Shown in pieces: positions 8,261 through 15,985 of a stretch of 64,000 bases of DNA. Source of the DNA: Silanimonas sp044377035. GTDB taxonomy: Bacteria > Pseudomonadota > Gammaproteobacteria > Xanthomonadales > Xanthomonadaceae. The DNA is taken from the NCBI RefSeq assembly GCF_044377035.1, contig NZ_JBILJW010000013.1:1-64000 (forward strand), given 5' to 3'. The notes under the pieces are model-generated. The model made no database searches and had not been told where the DNA came from. It saw only the letters and a program-made list of their open reading frames with translations. The first letter of the stretch is position 1. Each line of letters opens with the position of its first letter. The position numbers and the translations under genes were made by a program.

Positions 8261-8305
8261 AAAAAGAAAGGCCCGGCCGACACAGGTCATGTGCCGGCAC
8301 GGGCC
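8261..8305 (-). terminator. Intrinsic terminator of the rimB-rimK operon
   Basis: Read on the minus strand, a long imperfect stem (GGCCCG-TGCCGGCACA against TGTGTCGGCCGGGCC) is followed by TTTCTTTTT. It lies about 125 bases after the rimK stop. Confidence 0.75.
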
Positions 8306-8338
8306 AAACAAGCTACTGCCCCGATTACCGTAATCCGC

Positions 8339-8352
8339 CTCAGGCGCCTGAG
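8339..8352. promoter_or_regulatory. 14-bp perfect palindrome
   Basis: CTCAGGCGCCTGAG, exactly self-complementary, lies between the rimK stop and its terminator, about 170 bases upstream of the regulator start. It could be an operator or part of the rimK mRNA 3' end. No known factor consensus recognised. Confidence 0.3.
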
Positions 8353-8430
8353 CGCTGACGGGAGTGACGGTCACCGACAAGCCTAGGCCCGGCAAGGTTA
8401 AGTGTCCGTTAATCCAACGACCACGAAGGG

Positions 8431-9348
8431 TTAAGTTTTTCGAACTGCTCGCCGCCGGTTCGTTCTCATCGGCACCAGCGACAGCACATGGTCGAGTATG
8501 GCCCCGCCGATATCGACCCCGGAGGCCGCCTCGATCCCTTCCAGCCCTGGAGACGAGTTAACCTCCAATAGCAACGGTCCGCGGCGTGATCGCAGCAGAT
8601 CGACGCCCGCTACGCCCAGTCCAAGGTGCTGGGCGGCCTTCACGGCGACGGTTTCCTCCGCCTCAGTGAGGCGCACTAGGTCCGCCTTGCCGCCGCGGTG
8701 CAGGTTGGCCCGGAAGTCCCCCGGGGCGGCGTGGCGCTGCATGGCGGCCACCACCCGATTGCCCACCACGAAGCAGCGCAGGTCGGCGCCCTTCGCCTCG
8801 CCGATGAACTCCTGCACAAGGAAGCTCGCGTAGAGGCCGCGGAAGGCTTCGATGACGCTGCGCGACGCCGACTCGTTCTGCGCCAGCACCACGCCGCTGC
8901 CCTGCGTGCCTTCATTGAGCTTCACCACGTGCGGCGCCGGGCCGACCATGTCGAGCAGCGCCGACGTGTCGTCGGGACTGTCGCCGAAGGCCGTCACCGG
9001 CAGGTCGATGCCCACGGCAGCGAGGGTCTGGTGGCAGCGGAGCTTGTCGCGGGCCCGGAGGATGGCGTCGGCGCTGCTCGGCGTGGCGACGCCCATCAGT
9101 TCGAACTGGCGCAGCACGGCCGTGCCATGGAACGTGACCGAATGGCCGATGCGCGGAATGACCGCGTCGAACTTCGGAAGCACGGCGCCCTTGTAGCGCA
9201 CCTCGAAGGCGCCGGGCGCCACGCGCAGGGCGCAGCGCAGGGGGTCGAGCACGCGCACCGTGCAGCCGCGCTCGCGGGCGGCTTCCACCAGCCGCTGCGT
9301 GGAGTACAGCGCGGGATTACGCGACAGGAGGGCGATCTTGGTTGGCAT
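8431..9348 (-). CDS. rimK: RimK-type ATP-grasp glutamate ligase
   Basis: 305 residues, the usual RimK length. RimK adds glutamates to the C-terminus of ribosomal protein S6 and can make poly-glutamate; ATP-dependent, cytosolic. Visible features are an N-terminal Rossmann-like half (MPTKIALLSRN), VIPRIGHSVTFHG, the ATP-grasp lysine region VVKLNEGTQGSGV, LVQEFIGEAKG-DLRCFVVG, and the metal/ATP block LLLEVNSSPGLEGIE. The start at 9348 matches the family N-terminus; the frame is open upstream but that part is an antisense shadow of the protease gene. It overlaps the end of the RimB-like gene by 32 bases, so the two are coupled. An intrinsic terminator follows the gene. Confidence 0.94.
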   Translation of the reverse strand: MPTKIALLSRNPALYSTQRLVEAARERGCTVRVLDPLRCALRVAPGAFEVRYKGAVLPKFDAVIPRIGHSVTFHGTAVLRQFELMGVATPSSADAILRARDKLRCHQTLAAVGIDLPVTAFGDSPDDTSALLDMVGPAPHVVKLNEGTQGSGVVLAQNESASRSVIEAFRGLYASFLVQEFIGEAKGADLRCFVVGNRVVAAMQRHAAPGDFRANLHRGGKADLVRLTEAEETVAVKAAQHLGLGVAGVDLLRSRRGPLLLEVNSSPGLEGIEAASGVDIGGAILDHVLSLVPMRTNRRRAVRKT

Positions 9349-9793
9349 CGGGTTCACCCAGGACGAAGGAGCGCTGCGGGTCGACGAGGAAGCGTCCCGC
9401 CATCGCGGTACGGCCGAGCAGCATTGGGAACAGCATGTTCCGCCGCTGCGACAGGTTGATTTCGATCGGCCACGCCTCGCCCGCGAGGTGCAGCGTGGTG
9501 CGGATGAAGATGCGTTCGGTGCGGTGGCCACCGGAGTCGGTGACCATCCGGCGATCGAGCACGGGCGCTTCAGCCCATTCGCCGTCGAGGGCCGAATCGA
9601 ACACGCCATCGCTGCCGAGGTGGAAGCGCACCCATTCGACATCGCCGCGGAAGGCCGTCTCGAGGGCATCGACATGCAGGGCCGAGCTTCGCGCCCCGGT
9701 GTCCACCTTCGCGCGGATCGCACGGATACCGAGATCGGGAAGGGCGAGCCATTCGCGCCAGCCGAGCACCACGGAGGTCGCAGGATCGGGCAT
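9317..9793 (-). CDS. rimB: RimB-like retropepsin-fold protease (ATP-dependent zinc protease family)
   Basis: 158 residues. The DTGARSSALHVD motif is the Asp-Thr-Gly signature of the retropepsin-like fold (PF05618). VLGWREWLALPDL, QRRNMLFPMLLGRTAM and a C-terminal RSFVLGEPD are other family blocks. In Pseudomonas, RimB is encoded with RimK and acts on glutamated S6, regulating the modification. The same partnership is suggested here by the 32-base overlap with rimK. The ATG at 9793 is preferred; the frame runs on into the tRNA gene, which cannot be coding there. Promoter unclear; read-through from the tRNA promoter 20 bases upstream is possible. Confidence 0.85.
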   Translation of the reverse strand: MPDPATSVVLGWREWLALPDLGIRAIRAKVDTGARSSALHVDALETAFRGDVEWVRFHLGSDGVFDSALDGEWAEAPVLDRRMVTDSGGHRTERIFIRTTLHLAGEAWPIEINLSQRRNMLFPMLLGRTAMAGRFLVDPQRSFVLGEPDANQDRPPVA

Positions 9794-9813
9794 GGTCAGG
9801 TTCGGGGGCGAGG

Positions 9814-9887
9814 TGGAGCGGGTGATGGGAATCGAACCCACGTTCACAGCTTGGGAAGCTGTTGTCTTACCATTAGACGACACCCGC
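9814..9887 (-). tRNA. tRNA-Gly (anticodon CCC)
   Basis: 74-base cloverleaf on the minus strand. Acceptor GCGGGTG pairs with CACCCGC; the D-arm is GTCTAATGGTAAGAC; the anticodon arm is ACAGC-TTCCCAA-GCTGT with anticodon CCC; the T-arm is GTGGG-TTCGATT-CCCAT; the 3' end TCCA is encoded. Lies just upstream of rimB-rimK on the same strand and divergent from thiS. Confidence 0.96.
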
Positions 9888-9889
9888 GA

Positions 9890-9910
9890 CGGTGCCGATT
9901 ATGGGCACCG
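9890..9910. promoter_or_regulatory. Inverted repeat and -10-like sequence between tRNA-Gly and thiS
   Basis: CGGTGCC and GGCACCG flank GATTATG. Read on the minus strand the centre gives CATAAT, a fair -10 about 10 bases before the tRNA 5' end. TTGCAG stands 18 bases upstream of it as a weak -35. On the plus strand GATTAT could serve thiS. Confidence 0.4.
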
Positions 9911-9940
9911 CCGTGCTCGTACTGCAACGCAGGCCCATCG

Positions 9941-10141
9941 ATGCAGATCCATCTCAACGGCGAATCCCGCACCGTCGAAGCGGCCCTCACGCTGGCCGCA
10001 CTGCTTGAGCAGGCCGGTCTGGCCGGCCGCCGCATCGCGGTGGAAGTGAACAGCGCCATCGTCCCTCGCGGTCGCCACGCCGAACACCGGCTCAACGACG
10101 GCGACCGCATCGAGATCGTGCACGCCCTCGGCGGCGGTTGA
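9941..10141 (+). CDS. thiS: Thiamine biosynthesis sulfur carrier ThiS
   Basis: 66-residue ubiquitin-like protein ending in the diagnostic Gly-Gly (ALGGG). Its C-terminal thiocarboxylate supplies sulfur for the thiazole ring of thiamine. The fold is supported by MQIHLNGE, NSAIVPRG and NDGDRIEIVHALGGG. The start at 9941 gives exactly the family length; the same frame is open far upstream only as antisense of rimB and the tRNA. thiG follows after 17 bases, as expected for its sulfur acceptor. No TPP riboswitch could be made out in the ~50 bases upstream. Confidence 0.95.
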   Translation: MQIHLNGESRTVEAALTLAALLEQAGLAGRRIAVEVNSAIVPRGRHAEHRLNDGDRIEIVHALGGG

Positions 10142-10158
10142 CGCGCCATAATGGCGTG

Positions 10159-10968
10159 ATGACGACCCCCGCCCCGCACGCCGCCCGCCGCGACGACCCG
10201 TTGGTCATCGCCGGCAAGACCTACCGCTCGCGCCTGCTCACCGGCACGGGCAAGTTCGCCGACCTCGACGAAACCCGCCGCGCCACCGAGGCCGCCGGCG
10301 CGGAGATCGTCACCGTGGCCATCCGCCGCACGAACATCGGCCAGAACGCCAACGAGCCGAACTTGCTCGACGCGCTGCCGCCGGACCGCTACACCATCCT
10401 GCCGAACACCGCCGGTTGCTACAGCGCCGACGACGCGGTGCGCACCTGCCGCCTCGCGCGCGAGCTGCTCGACGGCCACAAGCTCGTCAAGCTCGAGGTG
10501 CTGGGCGACCCGAAGACGCTCTACCCGCACATGCCGGAGACGCTGAAGGCCGCCGAAATCCTCGTCGCCGACGGCTTCGACGTGATGGTCTATTGCACGG
10601 ACGATCCGATCCAGGCGAAGTGCCTCGAAGAGATCGGCTGCGTCGCCGTGATGCCGCTCGCCGCGCCGATCGGCTCGGGCCTCGGCATCCAGAACAAGTG
10701 GAGCCTGCTCGAGATCGTCGACAACGCGAAGGTACCGATCCTCGTCGATGCCGGCGTGGGCACAGCTTCGGATGCAGCCGTGGCGATGGAGCTGGGTTGC
10801 GACGGCGTGCTGATGAATACCGCCATCGCCGGCGCGAAGGATCCGGTGCTGATGGCCTCGGCGATGCGCAAGGCCGTCGAAGCGGGCCGCGAGGCTTTCC
10901 TCGCCGGCCGCATCCCGCGCAAGCGCTACGCCTCGGCCTCCTCGCCCACCGACGGCCTGTTCTTCTGA
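10159..10968 (+). CDS. thiG: Thiazole synthase
   Basis: Forms the thiazole phosphate ring of thiamine from deoxyxylulose phosphate, dehydroglycine or iminoglycine and ThiS-thiocarboxylate; TIM barrel, cytosolic. 269 residues. The Schiff-base lysine is K111 in LVKLEVLGD. Other family blocks are SRLLTGTGKF, TNIGQN, LPNTAGC, PLAAPIGSGLG, VDAGVGTASDAA and GVLMNTAI. The start at 10159 (ATG) is preferred over a TTG at 10138 that overlaps the thiS stop. A CATAAT at 10146-10151, inside a 13-base inverted repeat, could be an internal -10 box. trmB begins three bases after its stop. Confidence 0.96.
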   Translation: MTTPAPHAARRDDPLVIAGKTYRSRLLTGTGKFADLDETRRATEAAGAEIVTVAIRRTNIGQNANEPNLLDALPPDRYTILPNTAGCYSADDAVRTCRLARELLDGHKLVKLEVLGDPKTLYPHMPETLKAAEILVADGFDVMVYCTDDPIQAKCLEEIGCVAVMPLAAPIGSGLGIQNKWSLLEIVDNAKVPILVDAGVGTASDAAVAMELGCDGVLMNTAIAGAKDPVLMASAMRKAVEAGREAFLAGRIPRKRYASASSPTDGLFF

Positions 10969-10970
10969 TC

Positions 10971-11687
10971 GTGGAGCCGAAGACGCTCAAGAAGCCGTTC
11001 ACCGAAGTGCCGGGGCAGCGCCAGGTGCGCAGCTTCGTGCTGCGCCAAGGCCGGCTCACGCAGGGCCAGGAGCGCGCGCTGGAGGACCAGTGGCCGCGCT
11101 TCGGCCTCGACTACGCCAGCGCGGTGCGCGATTTCGACGCCGCCTTCGGCCGCTCGGCGCCGCTGGTGCTGGAGATCGGTTTCGGCAACGGCGAGCAGCT
11201 GCTGTTCGCCGCGCAGAACGAGCCGGAGAAGAACCTCGTCGGCCTCGAAGTGCACGCGCCGGGTGTCGGCCGGCTGCTGCAGGGCGCGGCGGAGCTCGGC
11301 GTCACCAACCTCAAGGCCTACTGCCACGACGCCGTGGAAGTGCTGCATCACGAGGTCGCCGACGCCAGCGTCGACGAGTTGCGCATCTACTTCCCCGACC
11401 CTTGGCACAAGAAGCGCCATCACAAGCGCCGCCTCGTGCAGCCGGAGTTCGTGGCGCTGCTGGCCCGCAAGTTGAAGCCCGGCGGCCTGCTGCACCTGGC
11501 GACCGACTGGGAGGACTACGCCCGCCAGATGCTCGAGGTGTGCGGGGCGGAACCGGCGCTGCGCAACCGCGCGGGCGTCGGCGGCACGATCGAGCGGCCG
11601 CAATGGCGGCGGCAGACGCACTTCGAGACCCGCGGCCTGAAGCTCGGCCATGGCGTCTGGGACCTGCTCTTCGAGCGCATCGGCTGA
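10971..11687 (+). CDS. trmB: tRNA (guanine-46 N7)-methyltransferase
   Basis: 238 residues from a GTG codon two bases after the thiG stop. Methylates G46 in the variable loop of tRNAs using SAM. The SAM-binding motif I is EIGFGNGEQLL. The family-specific FPDPWHKKRHHKRR and the C-terminal THFETRGLKLGHGVWDL confirm the subgroup. N-terminal RSFVLRQGRLTQGQ is also typical. The tight spacing to thiG suggests co-transcription with the thiamine genes. A transporter gene starts 12 bases further on, so the run may extend into it. Confidence 0.95.
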   Translation: MEPKTLKKPFTEVPGQRQVRSFVLRQGRLTQGQERALEDQWPRFGLDYASAVRDFDAAFGRSAPLVLEIGFGNGEQLLFAAQNEPEKNLVGLEVHAPGVGRLLQGAAELGVTNLKAYCHDAVEVLHHEVADASVDELRIYFPDPWHKKRHHKRRLVQPEFVALLARKLKPGGLLHLATDWEDYARQMLEVCGAEPALRNRAGVGGTIERPQWRRQTHFETRGLKLGHGVWDLLFERIG

Positions 11688-11699
11688 GAGCGACGACGC

Positions 11700-13553
11700 A
11701 TGGAGAACACCGCCCTCGCCCTGAGCACCGACATGGTCGTCGTGCTGGGCTTGGTCGGATTCACCATGGCCATGTTCATGCTCGAGCGCATCCGCGCCGA
11801 CGCGACGGCCCTCGTGGTGCTGGTGGCCCTCGGTCTCTTCGGCATCGTGCCGGCGAGCCGCCTGTTCGACGGGTTCTCGGGCAATGCGGTGATCAGCCTG
11901 ATGGCCACGATGGTGCTCGGCGCGGGCCTCGACCGGACGGGCGTGCTGAATCGCGTGGCGGTCAACCTCTTGCGCTGGTCGAAAGGGATGGAATCCCGCC
12001 TGTTGCTGCTGGGTTCGGGCTTCGCGGCCCTGCTCTCGGCTTTCATGCAGAACCCCGCCGTGACCGCGCTGATGCTGCCGGTGGCGTCGCGGCTCTCCGG
12101 GCGCACCGGCATCGCGCTGTCGCGGATGCTGCTGCCGATCGCGGCGGCGGTGATCATGGGCGGCACGCTGACGATGGTCGGCAGCTCGCCGCTGATCCTG
12201 CTCAACGACCTTCTGGCGTCCGCCAACCGCAACTTGCCGCCGGGCGTCGCCGCACTCGACCCGCTGCCGATGTTCGCGCCCTTGCCGATCGGCCTGCTGC
12301 TGGTGGCAACGGCCCTCGCGTACTGGCACTTCGGCGCGAAGCGCTGGCTGCCGGATGACGCACTGAAGGGCGTGGCGCCTGCACGTACCGACAGCTATTT
12401 CGCGCAGACCTACGGCATCGCCGGCGAGTTGTACGAGCTGACGCTCACCGCCGACAGCCCGCTGGTGGGCATGTCGGTGGGCGATGCCGAACAGCAGCGC
12501 GACGCGCCGCTGTTCCTCGCCCTGGTCACCGGCAACGAGACCCGCCTCGCCCCGCCCGCCGACGAACGCCTTTGGGTGGGCAGCGTCATCGGGGTGATGG
12601 GCGACAAGCAGGCCATCCACGACTACGCGCAGAAGAACCTGCTGCGCGTGTCGCCCCGCCTCCGGCATTTCGCTGACCTGTTCAATCCGTCGCGCGCGGG
12701 CATCTCCGAGGCGGTGATCCCGCCGACCTCGACCTTCGTGGGCCGCCGCCCCGAGGAACTTCGGCTGCGCAAGCGCGCAGGCATCAGCCTGTTGGCCATC
12801 AACCGCGAAAACCAGGTGTGGCGGGAGGACATCCGCCGCATCCCGCTGCGGGCCGGCGACCTGCTGGTGTTCCACAGCGTCTGGACCGACCTGGCCCAGG
12901 CCGCGGAGTCGCGGGACTTCATCGTCGTCACCGACTACCCCAAGGCCGAGCAGCGGCCGCACAAGCTGTGGTGGGCCGTGGGCATCTTCGTCACCACGAT
13001 GCTCTTCGCCTTCAGCACCCTGGTGCCGGTGCCTCTCGCGCTGATGGCGGGCGCAGCCGCGCTGCTGGTGACCGGCGTGCTCGACATGGACGAGGCCTAC
13101 CAGGCCATCAGCTGGAAGACCGTCTTCCTGATGGCCTGCCTGATCCCACTGGGCTGGGCGATGGATTCGACCGGCGCGGCGAACTGGATCGCGCAGCACA
13201 CGCTGGCGCGGCTGGGTGACGACACGCCGGTTTGGGCGCTGGAGCTCGCGCTGGGCCTGCTGACGGCGCTGTTCGGCTTGGTCGTGGGCAATGTCGGCGC
13301 CACCGTGATCATGGTGCCGATGGCCATCAACCTGGCGCTCGCCGCCAACGGCAACCCGGCCGCCTTCGCCCTCATCGCCGCCTTGTCGGCCTCGAACAAC
13401 TTCCTTTCCGCGTCCAACCCGGTGCTGGCGATGGTGGCCGGCCCCGCCGGCTACACGGCCCGCGACTACCTGCGCACCGGCCTGCCCCTGATGCTGGCCT
13501 ACCTGCTGATCACGGTCGGGGCGGTGAACCTGCTCATCCCCGTGCTCTCCTGA
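11700..13553 (+). CDS. SLC13/ArsB-type membrane transporter with central RCK_C domains
   Basis: 617 residues with roughly 11-13 membrane helices in two blocks (about 10-220 and 420-617). Between them is a soluble region with two RCK_C (TrkA-C) like units, around DSYFAQTYGIAGELYELTL-type and VGRRPEELRLRKRAGISLLAI-type sequences. The PAVTALMLPVASR and SASNNFLSASNPVLAM blocks are the paired re-entrant loops of the DASS/CitMHS superfamily. Proteins of this shape take up sulfate, di/tricarboxylates or other anions, coupled to cations; the substrate here cannot be told. RCK_C domains often bind nucleotides or ions. It follows trmB by 12 bases. Confidence 0.87.
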   Translation: MENTALALSTDMVVVLGLVGFTMAMFMLERIRADATALVVLVALGLFGIVPASRLFDGFSGNAVISLMATMVLGAGLDRTGVLNRVAVNLLRWSKGMESRLLLLGSGFAALLSAFMQNPAVTALMLPVASRLSGRTGIALSRMLLPIAAAVIMGGTLTMVGSSPLILLNDLLASANRNLPPGVAALDPLPMFAPLPIGLLLVATALAYWHFGAKRWLPDDALKGVAPARTDSYFAQTYGIAGELYELTLTADSPLVGMSVGDAEQQRDAPLFLALVTGNETRLAPPADERLWVGSVIGVMGDKQAIHDYAQKNLLRVSPRLRHFADLFNPSRAGISEAVIPPTSTFVGRRPEELRLRKRAGISLLAINRENQVWREDIRRIPLRAGDLLVFHSVWTDLAQAAESRDFIVVTDYPKAEQRPHKLWWAVGIFVTTMLFAFSTLVPVPLALMAGAAALLVTGVLDMDEAYQAISWKTVFLMACLIPLGWAMDSTGAANWIAQHTLARLGDDTPVWALELALGLLTALFGLVVGNVGATVIMVPMAINLALAANGNPAAFALIAALSASNNFLSASNPVLAMVAGPAGYTARDYLRTGLPLMLAYLLITVGAVNLLIPVLS

Positions 13554-13628
13554 AGATAACGACGCGGGCGAACTCCATGGTAGGGTTGTGAAACCGACGT
13601 GAAGTCGTCAGGCCGGAGGGCGGCCGTG

Positions 13629-14132
13629 GTGCGCAAGCTCAGCGATCGATTGCGACGTGCCGAAGTGCTGCTCCTAGGCGGTGGCGCCGCCGCAGCCAGC
13701 GTGCTGCTTCTGGCGAACGCCGGGGACGACCTGCGCCACCTCATCGCCGGCCCGACATTGGGCCCTCATGCCGCGATCTATGGGCTGAAGCTGATGCTGA
13801 TGGAGGCCGCCCTGCTGGCGCCGTTCATCGTCCTCGCCCTGCTCAGCCGCTCGCTGCTGCGCGAAACCACGCGCCATCGCTATCGCTGGGCTGGCATGGG
13901 CATCTCCCTGGCCGCCAGCGTCGGCGTCGTGGCCATGCTGGTGTCCGGGCTGATCCCGGTGGAACTGGAAGAAGCGATGGACACCCTGCTCGGCAACGTG
14001 GTGCCGGCCCTGGTGTTCCTCAGTGTCTGCGCCCTGCTCTACGGCGGATTGATCTGGCTGGCCCAGCACAGCCGGCTGGAGGCCTTCATGACGCCGCCTG
14101 ACGCACCGCCCAGCCATTCGCGGAACGACTGA
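13629..14132 (+). CDS. Hypothetical membrane protein, 167 residues
   Basis: Not recognised. After a basic N-terminus the protein has about four membrane segments (near EVLLLGGGAAAASVLLLA, AALLAPFIVLALLS, GMGISLAASVGVVAMLV, ALVFLSVCALLYGGLIW), then a short Pro-rich tail. The GTG at 13629 (or 13626) is preferred because GGAGGG stands 8 (or 5) bases upstream; a GTG at 13599 is possible but lacks such a site. Its last 47 bases overlap, on the other strand, the end of the Rieske-type gene. Confidence 0.6.
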   Translation: MRKLSDRLRRAEVLLLGGGAAAASVLLLANAGDDLRHLIAGPTLGPHAAIYGLKLMLMEAALLAPFIVLALLSRSLLRETTRHRYRWAGMGISLAASVGVVAMLVSGLIPVELEEAMDTLLGNVVPALVFLSVCALLYGGLIWLAQHSRLEAFMTPPDAPPSHSRND

Positions 14133-14436
14133 CCTCAAGCGGGGCCAGTCGCCCGCCGCGTCCCGGGCCATCGACGCAGGCTCCGTCATCCAGCGAGAAC
14201 TGGGCCCCGTGGGCGGCACAGACCAGCCGTCCGCCGTGCATCAGGAATTTCCCTGGCGCGTAGTCGAGCCGCCGGCCGGCATGCGGGCAGACGTTGTGCC
14301 AGACCTGCAGCGCCTCGCCACGGCGAAGGGCCAACACAGCGAAGCGCTCGTCGCCGATCTCGAGATCGAGTGAGACCAGCACGTCCTCCGGCACCGCGGC
14401 CGCCTCGATTAACGCTTCGCTTACGTCCTGCCCCAT
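14086..14436 (-). CDS. Small Rieske [2Fe-2S] protein
   Basis: 116 residues. The Rieske ligands are plain: CPHAGRRLD and, about 20 residues later, CAAHGAQFSLDDGAC. Small stand-alone Rieske proteins of this type serve as electron carriers for oxygenases or similar enzymes, but none is nearby, so the partner is unknown. The ATG at 14436 has a strong GGAGG five bases upstream. The frame is open to 14508 but without a better site. Convergent with, and overlapping by 47 bases, the preceding membrane-protein gene; divergent from the next small gene with 45 bases between. Confidence 0.85.
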   Translation of the reverse strand: MGQDVSEALIEAAAVPEDVLVSLDLEIGDERFAVLALRRGEALQVWHNVCPHAGRRLDYAPGKFLMHGGRLVCAAHGAQFSLDDGACVDGPGRGGRLAPLEVSRSANGWAVRQAAS

Positions 14437-14481
14437 CCCTGCCTCCATACTCGGCGCCCCGCCCAGTGTCGCATTTCGGAC

Positions 14482-14739
14482 ATGCCCGGAATTTTCGCTC
14501 GTCTGCACCGCCTCCGTCCCACGCGCCCGCGCAACCCGCTGCTGCGCATCGGCTTCGCCCTGTTGGGCGTGGCCTTCCTTCTGGTCCTGCTGGTGGGCGG
14601 CGTCTTCGTCGGCCTCGGCATGCTGGCCTTCCGTGGCGCCCAGCGCCTGATGCGCGCCCGCAAGGCCAAGGTGCCGGGCGACGTGCTCGAAGCCGAGTAC
14701 CGCGTGGTCGCCCCGCGCGCCGTGCCGCAGGCCCGATGA
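14482..14739 (+). CDS. Small single-pass membrane protein
   Basis: 85 residues, not recognised. Basic N-terminus (RLHRLRPTRPRN), one strong hydrophobic helix rich in Gly, Val and Leu (about 22-50), then a basic stretch and a short soluble tail ending YRVVAPRAVPQAR. Probably inner membrane. Its stop overlaps the start of the next gene as ATGA, which indicates translational coupling to the FAH-family enzyme. Confidence 0.55.
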   Translation: MPGIFARLHRLRPTRPRNPLLRIGFALLGVAFLLVLLVGGVFVGLGMLAFRGAQRLMRARKAKVPGDVLEAEYRVVAPRAVPQAR

Positions 14740-15428
14740 GGGCCGACCTGTTCCCGGCGCCGCCGGTGCCGCGCGTCCCCTTCGCCGGGCGCGACCAGGA
14801 CTTCCCCGTCCACCGGATCTACTGCGTCGGTCGCAACTTCGCCGACCACGCCAAGGAAATGGGCGCCCCGGTCGAGCGCGGCACCCCGGTGATCTTCATG
14901 AAGCCCGCCGACGCGGTGCACCTGCACCCGCGCCTGCCCTTCCCGTCCGGCACCCGCGACCTGCACCACGAGGTCGAAATGGTGGTGGCCCTGGGCCGCG
15001 ACGCCCATGGCCCGTTGGCACCCGGCGAAGGCCTCGGCCTCGTCTGCGGCTACGGCGTGGGGCTCGACCTCACGCGCCGCGACCTGCAGGCCATCGCCAA
15101 GGACAAGCGCCTGCCCTGGGATGTCTCGAAGGGTTTCGACGCCTCGGCGCCTGTCTCGGCGCTACGCCACGTCGACGACATCGGCCATCCCGCGCCGGAC
15201 ACCGCCCTGTGGCTCGAGATCAACGGCGAACGCCGGCAGGCCTCGACGCTGGGCGAGATGATCTTTGGCGTGGACGATGTGCTGGTGCACCTCTCGACGC
15301 TGTTCCGCCTGCGCGCGGGCGACCTCGTCTTCATGGGCACGCCGGCCGGCGTGGCCGCGCTGCAGCCCGGCGACCGCTATCGCGCGGTGCTCGAAGGCAT
15401 CGCGGACCTGGGCGGCGAAATCGTTTGA
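14736..15428 (+). CDS. Fumarylacetoacetate hydrolase family protein
   Basis: 230 residues. Family sequence: VHRIYCVGRNFADHAKEMG, VIFMKPADAV, the metal-binding EVEMVVALG region (Glu-x-Glu), GYGVGLDLTRRDLQ, KGFDASAPVS and MGTPAGVA. Members hydrolyse C-C bonds in fumaryl-, acyl- or maleylpyruvate-like beta-diketo acids, or decarboxylate oxaloacetate, using Mg or Mn. The N-terminus resembles fumarylpyruvate hydrolases, but the substrate cannot be fixed from sequence. It starts within the stop of the small membrane protein (ATGA). Confidence 0.88.
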   Translation: MRADLFPAPPVPRVPFAGRDQDFPVHRIYCVGRNFADHAKEMGAPVERGTPVIFMKPADAVHLHPRLPFPSGTRDLHHEVEMVVALGRDAHGPLAPGEGLGLVCGYGVGLDLTRRDLQAIAKDKRLPWDVSKGFDASAPVSALRHVDDIGHPAPDTALWLEINGERRQASTLGEMIFGVDDVLVHLSTLFRLRAGDLVFMGTPAGVAALQPGDRYRAVLEGIADLGGEIV

Positions 15429-15500
15429 CCCGCCGCCCCCCGACGTAGCATCAAGCCGCTGCCCCGGCAGCCCCACCTTCACTCCTGCGGAGCATTCGTC

Positions 15501-15914
15501 ATGGGCATGGTGTCCGAGTTCAAGGAATTCGCGATGCGCGGCAACGTCGTCGACCTCGCGGTCGGCGTCGTGATCGGCGGCGCGTTCGGCAAGATCGTCT
15601 CCAGCCTCGTCAGCGACGTGATCATGCCGCCCATCGGCTGGCTGATCGGCGGCGTCGATTTCTCCGCACTCAAGTGGGTGCTCGTGGAGCCGATCGCGGC
15701 GACCGCCACGGCGCCGGAAATCAAGGAAGTGGCCATCAACTACGGCCTTTTCATCAATTCGGTCGTGCAGTTCACCATCGTCGCCTTTGCGATCTTCATG
15801 GTGGTCAAGGCAATCAACCGCCTGCGCGCCCCGGCGCCGGCCCCGGAACCCGCCGGGCCGAGCGACGAAGTGAAGCTGCTGACCGAAATCCGCGATGCGC
15901 TGAAGTCGCGTTGA
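15501..15914 (+). CDS. mscL: Large-conductance mechanosensitive channel
   Basis: 137 residues, the usual MscL size. It opens under membrane tension to release solutes on osmotic downshock; homopentamer in the inner membrane. The N-terminal amphipathic helix (SEFKEFAMRGN), first helix VVDLAVGVVIGGAFGKIV, the periplasmic loop, second helix FTIVAFAIFMVVKAINR and C-terminal KLLTEIRDAL helix are all present. GCGGAG stands eight bases before the ATG. A strong terminator follows at 15944. Confidence 0.97.
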   Translation: MGMVSEFKEFAMRGNVVDLAVGVVIGGAFGKIVSSLVSDVIMPPIGWLIGGVDFSALKWVLVEPIAATATAPEIKEVAINYGLFINSVVQFTIVAFAIFMVVKAINRLRAPAPAPEPAGPSDEVKLLTEIRDALKSR

Positions 15915-15943
15915 CGGCAGAATCGATTCGCCCGATCGACCCT

Positions 15944-15974
15944 CGACGCCGGCCCCGTGCCGGCGTCGCCTTTT
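15944..15974 (+). terminator. Intrinsic terminator of mscL
   Basis: 10-bp perfect stem CGACGCCGGC / GCCGGCGTCG with a 5-base loop (15944-15968), then CCTTTT. It starts 29 bases after the mscL stop and ends just before the peptidase start. Confidence 0.85.
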
Positions 15975-15985
15975 CCGGAGTGCCC

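Larger units (their letters stand above)
8169..8430. other. 262-base gap between rimK and the regulator gene
   Basis: No coding sequence recognised. From the right it holds the tail after the rimK stop, a 14-bp perfect palindrome at 8339-8352, the rimK terminator (8261-8305) and the presumed promoter region of the two-component operon. It is more AT-rich than the surrounding genes. Confidence 0.6.

Noticed and set aside
9893..9940. Possible TPP riboswitch before thiS
   Set aside because: Only about 50 bases are free, and I could not find the conserved TPP-aptamer cores such as CUGAGA.
10143..10158. Inverted repeat CGCCAT-A-ATGGCG between thiS and thiG as an operator
   Set aside because: Only 6 bp per arm and covering a possible -10; no factor consensus. 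Kept only as a note in the thiG entry.
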